Notes: generated by a model not told the origin, from the letters alone. Counted from the first letter of the stretch, positions 1 to 6,062 are shown. The stretch: 6,636 nt of DNA from JAKOQB01 sp036824465 (GCA_036824465.1 DAITAC010000155.1:1-6636), one strand, 5' to 3'. Numbers and translations are program-made.

Positions 1-407
1 TCGTTGCCCTTGAAGGTGCTGCCGTCGCCCCAGATGTGGACATCGTCTTCCTTCATCGCGGCGACCAGCATCGTGCCCGTCACTGCGCGGCCGATCGGCG
101 TCGTGTTGAAGTAGGTCAGTCCCGCGGTCGATATGTGGAAGGCGCCGCACTGAAGTGCCGCGATGCCTTCGGTGACGAGCTGCGCGCGGCAGTCGATCAG
201 CCGCGCGTTCTCGGCGCCGTATTGCATCGCCTTGCGCGGGATCTCGTCATAGTCGCTTTCGTCCGGCTGTCCGAGGTTGGCCGTGTACGCATAGGGGATC
301 GCCCCCTTCTTGCGCATCCACAGCAGCGCGGCGCTGGTATCCAGGCCGCCTGAAAATGCGATGCCGACCTTATGGCCGACGGGGAGTTGCTGGAGGATTG
401 TTGACAT
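1..407 (-). CDS. argG: Argininosuccinate synthase, N-terminal part (cut by window edge)
   Basis: This enzyme joins citrulline and aspartate, using ATP, to make argininosuccinate, the next-to-last step of arginine synthesis in the cytoplasm. The window holds the first 135 codons; the rest lies beyond the left edge. The start is ATG at 407, giving MSTILQQLPVGHKVGIAFSG. The ATP-binding loop SGGLDTS is at residues 19-25, followed by the family segments YTANLGQPDE (41-50), YGAENARLIDC (63-73) and TYFNTTPIGRAVTGTML (98-114), ending in GDGSTFKGN. From memory this closely matches the E. coli-type (long, about 445 aa) ArgG rather than the shorter type. No clear Shine-Dalgarno sequence precedes the ATG; the upstream bases read TGCCACGAAA. 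It is the last gene of the window in transcription order and is separated from argDF by three unrelated genes, so it probably has its own promoter in the 245-bp region upstream. Confidence 0.97.
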   Translation of the reverse strand, partial: MSTILQQLPVGHKVGIAFSGGLDTSAALLWMRKKGAIPYAYTANLGQPDESDYDEIPRKAMQYGAENARLIDCRAQLVTEGIAALQCGAFHISTAGLTYFNTTPIGRAVTGTMLVAAMKEDDVHIWGDGSTFKGN

Positions 408-488
408 TTTCGTGGCAGACCGCGGGGCCCGCGCAGAGCACACATCGGGGAGGTCACCATCCGCGTCACTCAGGAGTCCCTTGCTTGG

Positions 489-537
489 GCGACAAAGCCA
501 GGCCCGAGTCACTCGTGAAGCGGGAAGGCGCTGTCGC
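489..537 (-). promoter_or_regulatory. Long imperfect stem-loop in the argG leader
   Basis: Read on the minus strand, this 49-nt stretch folds into one extended hairpin. Paired blocks from the base are GCGACA with TGTCGC (6 bp), GCC with GGC (3 bp), CCCG with CGGG (4 bp) and TCA with TGA (3 bp) around a CGAG tetraloop. Small symmetric or near-symmetric internal loops separate the blocks. It lies 81 nt upstream of the argG ATG. There is no T-run after it, so it is not a classical intrinsic terminator. It could be a structured leader element or a 3' end of the upstream receptor transcript, or simply chance folding in GC-rich DNA. It matches no riboswitch or T-box that I can recognise. A second small hairpin, CGCGG-GGC-CCGCG at 421-433, sits 13 nt before the argG start. 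Confidence 0.35.
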
Positions 538-624
538 GCAAGTTCACGACTTCTGAGCAAGTCACCTGCGGCTTCGCGGCGGGATCAATCGTTGCGCCGG
601 CCCGACGAACCCGGCGCGCCGCGA

Positions 625-630
625 ATTATA
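625..630 (-). promoter_or_regulatory. Candidate -10 box for argG (TATAAT)
   Basis: A perfect TATAAT reads on the minus strand between the Bug gene and argG, in an otherwise very GC-rich stretch. It is the only AT-rich promoter-like hexamer I see in this intergenic region. The -35 is poor: at 17-bp spacing the hexamer is AGCGCG. The nearest good match, TTGACT at 655-660, overlaps the Bug stop codon and is 24 bp away, too far for ordinary sigma-70. If it is used, the argG mRNA would have a leader of roughly 210 nt. The surrounding 10-mer, CCTATAATTC on the minus strand (623-632), recurs exactly upstream of argD. The rest of the 408-652 gap holds no convincing gene. Confidence 0.4.
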
Positions 631-652
631 GGCGGGCATGCATTGCGCGCGC

Positions 653-1618
653 TCAGTCAAGCCTTGCGCCGCTGCGCTTGATCACCGGCTTCCACCGTGC
701 GCGCTCGGTCTGCATGAAGGACGCGAAGGATTCCGCGCTTCCGCCCGCCACGTCCCAACCCGCCGCTTCGATGCGCGGCTTCACATCGGCGGCGTGCAGG
801 ACGGCATTGATCTCGCGATTCATTCGCTCGATCACGTCGCGCGGCGTTCCTGCGGGCGCGACAAACCCGTTCCACGCGATGGCCTCGAACCCCGCAAAAC
901 CGCTCTCGGCGATCGTTGGCAGGTCCTTCATCGACACCCAGCGCGACTGGCTCGTCACGGCGAGCGCCTTGATGCGCCCGGCGCTGATCAGCGGCATCAG
1001 CGACGTCGGATTGCTCATGATCGCCTGCACCTCGCCGGCCGCGGTGGCCTGCACGGCGGGTGGCGCGCCGTTGTACGGAATGTGAACAATGAAGAGCCCC
1101 GCCTGCGTTTTCAGCAATTCCATCGCGAGGTGCGACGCGCTGCCGTTGCCGATGGACGCATAGTTCAACTGACCGGGCCGTTGTCGCACGTAGTCAACAA
1201 ACTCCCTGAAGTTCGCGACGGGCAGCGCTGCGTTGACGGCCAGCAGGTTCGGCGCCGTGCCAACCAGCACGATCGGCGCCAGGTCGCGCACTGGATCGTA
1301 GGGCAGCCGCTGGTACAGGTACTGCGCGGTCGCCAGCGGCCCGGTGAAGGACAGGCCGATCGTGTAGCCGTCCTTGTCCGCTTTGGCGATGGCGTCCGTG
1401 CCGACCGTTCCGCCTGCCTGCGGGCGGTTGTCTGCAATCACCGGCTGGCCGAGCCGGTCGCGCAACTTATCCGCGACCAGTCGCCCCAGCACGTCGATCG
1501 ACGATCCGGGCGGCGCGGTGAGGATCATGCGGATGGGTCGCGCGGGCCAGCCCTGCGCGTGCGCAATTGCGCCGGCGGCGGACAGCGCGGCAGTGGCCAA
1601 CAGTGTTCTTCGCTTCAT
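653..1618 (-). CDS. Bug-family periplasmic substrate-binding protein (tripartite tricarboxylate transporter receptor type)
   Basis: The 321-residue product is a periplasmic solute receptor of the Bug/TctC family, whose members capture small carboxylates or related solutes. It begins MKRRTLLATA, followed by an Ala-rich hydrophobic stretch and a signal peptidase I-like site AHA before Q22. The RR at 3-4 followed by TLL resembles a weak twin-arginine signal, so Sec versus Tat export is unsettled. Family landmarks are WPARPIRMIL (24-33) starting the mature domain, PPGSSIDVLGR (36-46) at the first ligand loop, VIADNRPQAGG (60-70), LPYDPVRDLAPI (105-116), LNYASIGNGSASHL (151-164), IPYNGAPPAV (180-189) and MKDLPTIAESG (230-240). 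Length is typical for the family. I chose ATG at 1618 over TTG at 1639 because it puts the signal peptide at the N-terminus; neither start has a clear Shine-Dalgarno. No membrane subunits (TctA/TctB) are nearby, so it is an orphan receptor. The ligand cannot be told from sequence. Confidence 0.93.
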   Translation of the reverse strand: MKRRTLLATAALSAAGAIAHAQGWPARPIRMILTAPPGSSIDVLGRLVADKLRDRLGQPVIADNRPQAGGTVGTDAIAKADKDGYTIGLSFTGPLATAQYLYQRLPYDPVRDLAPIVLVGTAPNLLAVNAALPVANFREFVDYVRQRPGQLNYASIGNGSASHLAMELLKTQAGLFIVHIPYNGAPPAVQATAAGEVQAIMSNPTSLMPLISAGRIKALAVTSQSRWVSMKDLPTIAESGFAGFEAIAWNGFVAPAGTPRDVIERMNREINAVLHAADVKPRIEAAGWDVAGGSAESFASFMQTERARWKPVIKRSGARLD

Positions 1619-1655
1619 GCGGACGGCGCCCACGCGCAAATGCTGCGCGCGATTG

Positions 1656-1677
1656 TCGCCTGAATTCCGTCAGGCGA
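1656..1677 (-). repeat. Perfect 8-bp inverted repeat over the stop codon of the GGDEF gene
   Basis: TCGCCTGA (1656-1663) and TCAGGCGA (1670-1677) are exact reverse complements around a 6-nt loop, ATTCCG on the plus strand. The hairpin includes the TGA stop of the diguanylate cyclase gene and lies 38 bp upstream of the Bug start codon. No T-tract follows on either strand, so it is not a standard intrinsic terminator. It may shape the 3' end or the stability of the mRNA between the two genes, or be chance. Confidence 0.4.
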
Positions 1678-3325
1678 TGCCGTTACCGCCCTTGCGCTTG
1701 GCCTGATACAGCGCCGTGTCCGCCGCGTCCAGCAGTGCGTCCGCGCGCATCTTGTCGCTGCCCAGCGCGGCCAGCCCGATCGAGGCCGTCAACAGCGAGC
1801 GCCGCTCGGCTGCGGCCGGATTGCGCCACGCGCGCAGCGAATCGAGGAAGCTGGCGAACAGATGCGTGGCCTGTTCGCGCGTGCAGCCGGGCAGCAGCGC
1901 GCAGTATTCGTCGCCGCCATAGCGGAAGAGCTGGGTCTGCGGCGGCAGCATGATGCGCAGTCGCTCTGCCACGAACACGATGGCATCGTCCCCAGTGCGA
2001 TGACCATACCGATCATTGATCGGCTTCAGGTTGTCGATGTCGATCATGCCGACGGTGAGCGGTGTCGCGTCCGCGTGCGCCGATCGGATCAGATGCTCGA
2101 GCCGGTCGATCAGTTCCCGGCGATTGAAGAGCCCCGTGACCGGATCGCGAATCGCCTGCTCGCGCGTGAGCCGAAGTTCGAGTGCCTCACGCGCGTAGGC
2201 CAGCCGCGCCGGTTGCGATACCGCGGACCAGTGCTGATGTGCGCGTTGAAAGCGGCGGTGCCAGCGCCACGCGCGACGCCAGTCGCCCTTGGACGCATAG
2301 ACGTCCGAAATCGCAAGCAATGTCTTCCACAGGTGCGGCAGATGCGGCCATCGACGCAACAGCAGTGCCGCGCGCCGCCAGTGCGCAACCGCCTGTGCAA
2401 CGTCGCCGCGCAGGAAGGCGAGGCGGCCGCTCGACCAGGCGCCGGTGGCCAGTCCGAGATGGAAGTTGTGCTGGCGCGCGTCATCGAGCAGATCGTGCAG
2501 GTACAGTTCCGCTTCAGCGAAGCAGCCCGTTTCGATCAGGTCTTCGGCCACGATGGCGAGCACGTCGCCAGCGTGCCGCTGCAGCAGATAAGCGCGATCG
2601 TTGGCAAGCATCGCGTGCACCAGTTCACGGGCGCGTCCGACCCGACTGGTCTGGATGAAGCAATACGCGAGGTTCACGCGGCACACGGTTCCGAATCCGA
2701 CCACCTCGACCCGTACCTCGCTGCTGAGCGCCTGCTGCAGGCTTGATTCGGCACCATCCCAGTCGCCGACATGCAGCAGCACGGCACCGATATTCAGCAG
2801 CAGCAGCGCGAACACGGCAGGATGGTGCGTGCGCACGTATTCGTACTCGGCAAAGAAATCACGGAACGCCAGTTCCGGCTTGGCCGATGCCATCTGCGCG
2901 ACCGCGCGCCATACATGCAGGCAATGTCGATCGAGGCTCGACAACGAAGGCGCGACGGACAGTGCCTCGTTCAGCAGGCCCAGTGCGCGCACGAGATCGC
3001 GGTCAATCGTGCACAGCATGCCGCGCACGCCGTGAACGAGCGCTTTCAAGCGGGTGCGGTCGCTGTGCGTCAGCTCCACGTGGTCGATGGACCGCAGCAC
3101 GTCATCCAGGTCGGCGTGCGCTGCGGCCCGCGCACCATGACGCCCGCGCGACGCTGCGAGGATCACGCGTGCGAAAAGCGAGTTGAATCCCTGCAGCGAT
3201 GTGTCGCCGGACGCCCACGCCTCGGCGACCGCGATCGCGCGCTCGGGCGCCGGCAGCACAAGACTCCAGGCTTCTTCTAGCGCGGCCAGCGCGTCAAACG
3301 GTGCGGCGTTGGCAGTGAAGGGCAC
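1670..3325 (-). CDS. Diguanylate cyclase: helical (TPR-like) repeat region plus C-terminal GGDEF domain
   Basis: The 551-residue product should make cyclic di-GMP from two GTP in the cytoplasm. The GGDEF domain covers about 390-549. It opens with RDPVTGLFNRREL (393-405) and has DIDNLKPIND (429-438), YGH (440-442), GD (445-446) and the active-site motif GGDEY (470-474), a Phe-to-Tyr variant still expected to be active. D429, K434, N437, D446 and D472 line up with the metal- and GTP-binding residues known from PleD. The RxxD inhibitory site is absent: the matching position reads PPQT. Residues about 10-370 are helical, with TPR-like stretches such as GDWDGAESSLQQAL (187-200) and LAISDVYASKGDWRRAWRW (337-355). 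A helical linker (372-392) leads into the catalytic domain. There is no signal peptide or membrane segment. The start is GTG at 3325, with no good Shine-Dalgarno; an in-frame stop at 3364-3362 rules out much extension. It lies 43 bp after the VOC gene and is probably co-transcribed with it. The input signal is unknown. Confidence 0.93.
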   Translation of the reverse strand: MPFTANAAPFDALAALEEAWSLVLPAPERAIAVAEAWASGDTSLQGFNSLFARVILAASRGRHGARAAAHADLDDVLRSIDHVELTHSDRTRLKALVHGVRGMLCTIDRDLVRALGLLNEALSVAPSLSSLDRHCLHVWRAVAQMASAKPELAFRDFFAEYEYVRTHHPAVFALLLLNIGAVLLHVGDWDGAESSLQQALSSEVRVEVVGFGTVCRVNLAYCFIQTSRVGRARELVHAMLANDRAYLLQRHAGDVLAIVAEDLIETGCFAEAELYLHDLLDDARQHNFHLGLATGAWSSGRLAFLRGDVAQAVAHWRRAALLLRRWPHLPHLWKTLLAISDVYASKGDWRRAWRWHRRFQRAHQHWSAVSQPARLAYAREALELRLTREQAIRDPVTGLFNRRELIDRLEHLIRSAHADATPLTVGMIDIDNLKPINDRYGHRTGDDAIVFVAERLRIMLPPQTQLFRYGGDEYCALLPGCTREQATHLFASFLDSLRAWRNPAAAERRSLLTASIGLAALGSDKMRADALLDAADTALYQAKRKGGNGIA

Positions 3326-3368
3326 TTGTTGAAAGGAGCCGAATCGATCGCTGTCGGGAGACTAACGC

Positions 3369-3749
3369 TCAGGCTGGGTCATGGCAGACCGCTTCCGCGT
3401 TGTTGCCATCCGGGTCCAGCACAAACGCACCGTAATAGTTCTTGTGGTAGTGCGCGCGCAGACCGGGTGCGCCGTTATCCCGGCCCCCGGCGCCCATTGC
3501 GGCGCGGTGGAACTGATCGACCGCAGCGCGGTTCGGTGCGCGCCAGCAGATGTGGGTCGGGCCCGACAGTGGCTTGGTGTTGTCGATGAACCAGGTGTCG
3601 ATGTGTCCATCGCGCGCGAACGCGAGTACGCCGACGCCCTCGTGCCTGCCTTCATAACCAACCGCGTATCCGAGTGGCGCCAGCGCCTTTTCGTAGAACG
3701 ACCTGGTCGCAGCCAGGTTGGCAACGCGAAACGTCATGTGGTCGATCAT
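3369..3749 (-). CDS. VOC-family (glyoxalase/dioxygenase fold) protein
   Basis: The 126-residue product has the vicinal oxygen chelate fold: two beta-alpha-beta-beta-beta modules forming a metal site. It starts MIDHMTFRVANLAATRSFYE, the usual first module in which H4 is a likely metal ligand. The middle strand PTHICWRAPN (64-73) carries H66, and the C-terminal strand YYGAFVLDPDGNNAEAVCH (105-123) carries E119, giving a full His-His-Glu set. The length fits single-domain members that act as homodimers. From memory it resembles the common uncharacterised proteobacterial glyoxalase-like group, whose reactions are mostly unknown; true lactoylglutathione lyase activity should not be assumed. The ATG at 3749 fits the family N-terminus exactly, although no strong ribosome site is visible. 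It lies 149 bp downstream of argF and 43 bp upstream of the diguanylate cyclase gene, probably as first gene of an accessory unit. Confidence 0.92.
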   Translation of the reverse strand: MIDHMTFRVANLAATRSFYEKALAPLGYAVGYEGRHEGVGVLAFARDGHIDTWFIDNTKPLSGPTHICWRAPNRAAVDQFHRAAMGAGGRDNGAPGLRAHYHKNYYGAFVLDPDGNNAEAVCHDPA

Positions 3750-3783
3750 GGCCGGACTCGACTCGATTCAATGTCGAGCCAGC

Positions 3784-3813
3784 ATAAGACACGCAGTCGC
3801 GCGCGTCTGTCGA
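3784..3813 (-). promoter_or_regulatory. Possible sigma-70-type promoter for the VOC-GGDEF unit
   Basis: On the minus strand TCGACA (3813-3808, five of six matches to TTGACA) is followed after 18 bp by TCTTAT (3789-3784, four of six to TATAAT). It lies 34 bp upstream of the VOC start codon and would give a short leader. The match is modest and seen by eye only. Its position in the 149-bp gap after argF is the main support. Confidence 0.25.
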
Positions 3814-3842
3814 ATATTCACGTGAGCGCCTGCCGATCGGCA
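3812..3842. repeat. Cluster of short perfect palindromes between argF and the VOC gene
   Basis: Three perfect palindromes lie together: GAATATTC (3812-3819), TCACGTGA (3818-3825, overlapping the first by two bases) and the 12-mer TGCCGATCGGCA (3831-3842). A weaker inverted repeat, AGGGC (3850-3854) with GCCCT (3866-3870), lies closer to the argF stop. The palindromes sit just upstream of, and partly over, the possible -35 of the VOC promoter, where an operator could lie. None has a T-tract, so they do not form an obvious argF terminator. GAATATTC lacks the inner four bases of an ARG box (TGAAT-N4-ATTCA), so I do not call it an ArgR site. Confidence 0.35.
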
Positions 3843-3898
3843 AAGCGCCAGGGCCGGAGGTCAGCGCCCTCGATGGAGCGCGAGTGACGGGTGACTGC

Positions 3899-4822
3899 TT
3901 ACTGCACTTGCCGACCGAGCAGCAGGTACTCCATCAAGGCCTTTTGAACATGCAGGCGATTCTCCGCTTCGTCAAAGACGACCGACTGCGGGCCTTCGAG
4001 CACGTCTTCGGTCACTTCTTCCCCGCGATGCGCGGGCAGGCAGTGCATGAACAGCGCGTCGGACCTGGCGGCCTGCATCAGCCAGGAATCGACCTGCCAG
4101 CGCGCGAATGCCTTGCGGCGCGCTTCGTTTTCGGCTTCAAAGCCCATGCTGGTCCAGACGTCGGTGTTGATGAGATCGGCGCCGCGTGCGGCCTCGCGCG
4201 GATCGGCGAAGAACTCGAAGTGCAGGCCCGGCGGCGCGAGCCGCGCGTCCAGCGGATAGGCCGGCGGAGTGGAGACGCACAGCTTGAAGCCAAGCAGTCT
4301 CGCCGCCTGCAGCCATGTGTACGCCATGTTGTTGGCGTCGCCGATCCATGCGACGGTCTTGCCCGCGATCGTGCCGCGATGCTCGATGAAGGTGTAGATG
4401 TCGGCCAGGATCTGGCACGGGTGGTACTCGTTGGTGAGCCCATTGATCACCGGCACGCGCGAAAACGCGGCGAACTTCTCGATCTTCGCCTGCTCGTAGG
4501 TGCGGATCATCACGATGTCGACCATGCGTGAAATGACGCGCGCGGTGTCTTCGATCGGTTCCGCCCGCCCGAGCTGCGAATCGCCGGTGGTGATGTGGAT
4601 CACCGAGCCCCCCATCTGGTACATGCCGGCTTCGAAGCTCACGCGCGTGCGCGTGCTGGCTTTCTCGAACACCATCGCGAGCGTGCGATCGGCCAGCGGC
4701 TGATAAGGCTCATAGCGCTTGAAGCGGTCCTTGATCACGCGCGTGCGATCGAACACCCATTCGATTTCGTCGCGTGCGAAATCAGCGAACTGAAGAAAAT
4801 GTCTGATCGGCTTGGAGGTCAT
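3899..4822 (-). CDS. argF: Ornithine carbamoyltransferase (anabolic type)
   Basis: This cytoplasmic enzyme transfers the carbamoyl group from carbamoyl phosphate to ornithine, making citrulline. At 307 residues it has the length of the anabolic proteobacterial enzyme rather than the longer catabolic ArcB form. The carbamoyl-phosphate motif STRTR is at 56-60 in the context FEKASTRTRVSFEAGMYQMGG. HPCQ is at 134-137, the ornithine-binding loop DVWTSMG at 221-227 and the catalytic HCLPAHRG at 260-267. No key residue is missing. The start is ATG at 4822, 2 bp after the argD stop, and has the best ribosome site in the window, AAGGGG, five bases upstream inside the end of argD. This arrangement points to one argDF transcript and probably translational coupling. 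Its product citrulline is the substrate of ArgG, encoded further along the same strand. Confidence 0.98.
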   Translation of the reverse strand: MTSKPIRHFLQFADFARDEIEWVFDRTRVIKDRFKRYEPYQPLADRTLAMVFEKASTRTRVSFEAGMYQMGGSVIHITTGDSQLGRAEPIEDTARVISRMVDIVMIRTYEQAKIEKFAAFSRVPVINGLTNEYHPCQILADIYTFIEHRGTIAGKTVAWIGDANNMAYTWLQAARLLGFKLCVSTPPAYPLDARLAPPGLHFEFFADPREAARGADLINTDVWTSMGFEAENEARRKAFARWQVDSWLMQAARSDALFMHCLPAHRGEEVTEDVLEGPQSVVFDEAENRLHVQKALMEYLLLGRQVQ

Positions 4823-4824
4823 CG

Positions 4825-6012
4825 CTACCCCTTGGACGAGGCTTCCGCCAGGAACGCCCGCACCAGAGGCGCCAGCCGAGTGACGATCTGGTCGGCTTCC
4901 TGCGCGTTGATGATCAGCGGCGGCAGCAGGCGGATCACGGAGTCCTGCGTCACGTTGATCAGCAGCCGTGCCTCAAGCGCACGTCGGGTCAGCTCGCCGC
5001 ACGGGCGATTGAGTTCGATGCCGATCATCAGCCCCTGGCCTCGAATCGCGACCACGCCGGCGACTGAAGCAAGTTCGCGCTTGAAACCTTCGCGGATCCG
5101 TTCGCCCTGCGCGGCGGCGTTGCGCATCAGGTGTTCGTCCTCGATGATCTTCAGTGTTTCCAATCCGGCGCGGCAGGCAAGCGGTCCGCCGCCGAAGGTC
5201 GAGCCATGATTGCCGGGGCCGAGCACGCTGGCCGCTCGCCCGCCCGCGACCACCGCGCCGATCGGCACGCCCGAGCCCAGGCCTTTCGCAATCGTGATGA
5301 CGTCGGGCCGGATATCGGCCCACTGGTAGCCGAACCACTTGCCGGTGCGGCCGATGCCGGACTGCACCTCGTCGATCAGCAGCAACCAGCCGCGCTCGTC
5401 ACACAGCGTGCGCAAGGCGCGTACGTAGTCGCGATCAGCGACGCGGATGCCGCCTTCGCCCTGCAGCACCTCGAGCCAGACGGCCTGGATGCGCTGGTCC
5501 TGCGCGGCAATACGCTCGATCGCGGCCAGGTCGTTGTATGGCGCGCGGATGAAACCCGACGGCAGCGGATCGAAGCCCTTGCGAGCTTTCTCGCTGCCGG
5601 TGGCGGCCAGCGTGGCGAGCGTGCGACCGTGCCACGCATGCTCCATCACGATCGTCTGCGCCTCCGGATTGCCGTGCTTGTGGCCGTAGAAGCGCACCAG
5701 CTTGAGCGCCCCTTCATTGGCTTCCGAGCCGGAATTGGCGAAGAACACCTCGTCCATGCCGGACAACGCGCAGATGCGGTCGGCAAGTTCTTCCTGCTCG
5801 CGGATGCGGTAGACGTTCGACGTGTGGATCAGCTTGCCCGCCTGATCGGCCAGCGCGCGCACCAGTTTGGGATGCGCGTGGCCAAGGCCATTGACCGCGA
5901 TGCCGGCGAGCGCGTCCAGGTATTCCTTGCCGTCGGCGTCATACAGCCACGCGCCCTTGCCGTGGGTGAAGGCCACCGGCAGGCGGGCGTAGGTGTTCAT
6001 CAGGTGGGACAT
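4825..6012 (-). CDS. argD: Acetylornithine aminotransferase
   Basis: This PLP-dependent class III aminotransferase interconverts N-acetylglutamate 5-semialdehyde (with glutamate) and N-acetylornithine in the cytoplasm. The 395-residue length is normal for ArgD. The protein starts MSHLMNTYARLPVAFTHGKG, then YLDALAGIAVNGLGHAHP (31-48), the phosphate-binding NSGSEANEGALK (93-104), EHAWHGRTLATL (124-135), LLIDEVQSGIGRTG with D214 for the PLP ring nitrogen, and ITIAKGLGSGVPIGA with K243 as the Schiff-base lysine. HGSTFGGGPLAC (269-280) and RGQGLMIGIEL (324-334) complete the family pattern. AstC or another omega-aminotransferase could look alike, but direct coupling to argF favours ArgD. ATG at 6012 is preferred; a second ATG at 6000 (residue 5) is possible. 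A purine-rich stretch (GAGCGAGCTGAG) gives only a weak ribosome site. Such enzymes may also act in lysine synthesis on N-succinyl substrates. Confidence 0.96.
   Translation of the reverse strand: MSHLMNTYARLPVAFTHGKGAWLYDADGKEYLDALAGIAVNGLGHAHPKLVRALADQAGKLIHTSNVYRIREQEELADRICALSGMDEVFFANSGSEANEGALKLVRFYGHKHGNPEAQTIVMEHAWHGRTLATLAATGSEKARKGFDPLPSGFIRAPYNDLAAIERIAAQDQRIQAVWLEVLQGEGGIRVADRDYVRALRTLCDERGWLLLIDEVQSGIGRTGKWFGYQWADIRPDVITIAKGLGSGVPIGAVVAGGRAASVLGPGNHGSTFGGGPLACRAGLETLKIIEDEHLMRNAAAQGERIREGFKRELASVAGVVAIRGQGLMIGIELNRPCGELTRRALEARLLINVTQDSVIRLLPPLIINAQEADQIVTRLAPLVRAFLAEASSKG
4828..4833 (-). promoter_or_regulatory. Shine-Dalgarno sequence of argF inside the argD 3' end
   Basis: AAGGGG on the minus strand lies five bases before the argF ATG and overlaps the last argD codons just before its TAG stop. 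Ribosomes finishing argD would end directly on the argF initiation region. This fixes the argF start at 4822. Confidence 0.7.
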
Positions 6013-6028
6013 CGGCTCAGCTCGCTCG

Positions 6029-6057
6029 AAAAGAAAAAACGCGGGGCTTCCGCGTTT
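6029..6057 (-). terminator. Intrinsic terminator hairpin directly upstream of argD
   Basis: On the minus strand AAACGCGG (6057-6050) pairs perfectly with CCGCGTTT (6044-6037) around the 5-nt loop AAGCC, and the 3' arm runs into a T-rich tail TTTCTTTT (6036-6029). This is a textbook Rho-independent terminator for the lipoprotein gene, whose stop lies 75 bp before it. On the plus strand there is no T-run beyond the stem, so it acts in one direction. It ends only 16 bp before the argD ATG and begins 5 bp after the candidate -10 box. It would therefore also form the 5' end of the argD message. Confidence 0.82.
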
Positions 6058-6062
6058 GGGGA

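Noticed and set aside
197..469. A minus-strand frame starting upstream of argG, with four Arg codons in its first 20, which could be read as an arginine leader peptide
   Set aside because: It runs on for 90 codons overlapping argG in another frame, and the Arg codons fall in the GC-rich hairpin. There is no terminator or antiterminator pair downstream to support attenuation.
655..660. TTGACT on the minus strand as a -35 box for the argG -10 at 625-630
   Set aside because: The spacer is 24 bp, well outside the usual 16-19 bp, and the hexamer overlaps the Bug stop codon. No -10 lies at proper spacing from it.
1619..1639. A TTG start for the Bug protein at 1639, adding seven residues
   Set aside because: The extension MRVGAVR puts extra residues before the MKRR signal peptide start. 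TTG is a rare start, and no ribosome site supports it over the ATG at 1618.
638..1663. A 341-codon open frame on the plus strand opposite the Bug receptor gene
   Set aside because: It is antisense to a gene with clear family motifs along its length. Its translation is Arg/His/Gly-rich and low in hydrophobic pattern, typical of a shadow frame in GC-rich DNA.
3812..3819. GAATATTC as an ArgR (ARG box) site near argF
   Set aside because: The ARG box needs two ATTCA/TGAAT halves about four bases apart; here the halves are fused into an 8-mer. It also lies downstream of argF rather than before an arg gene.
3843..3898. Possible intrinsic terminator after argF
   Set aside because: The only inverted repeat (AGGGC/GCCCT with an 11-nt loop) is weak and no T-run follows it on the minus strand.
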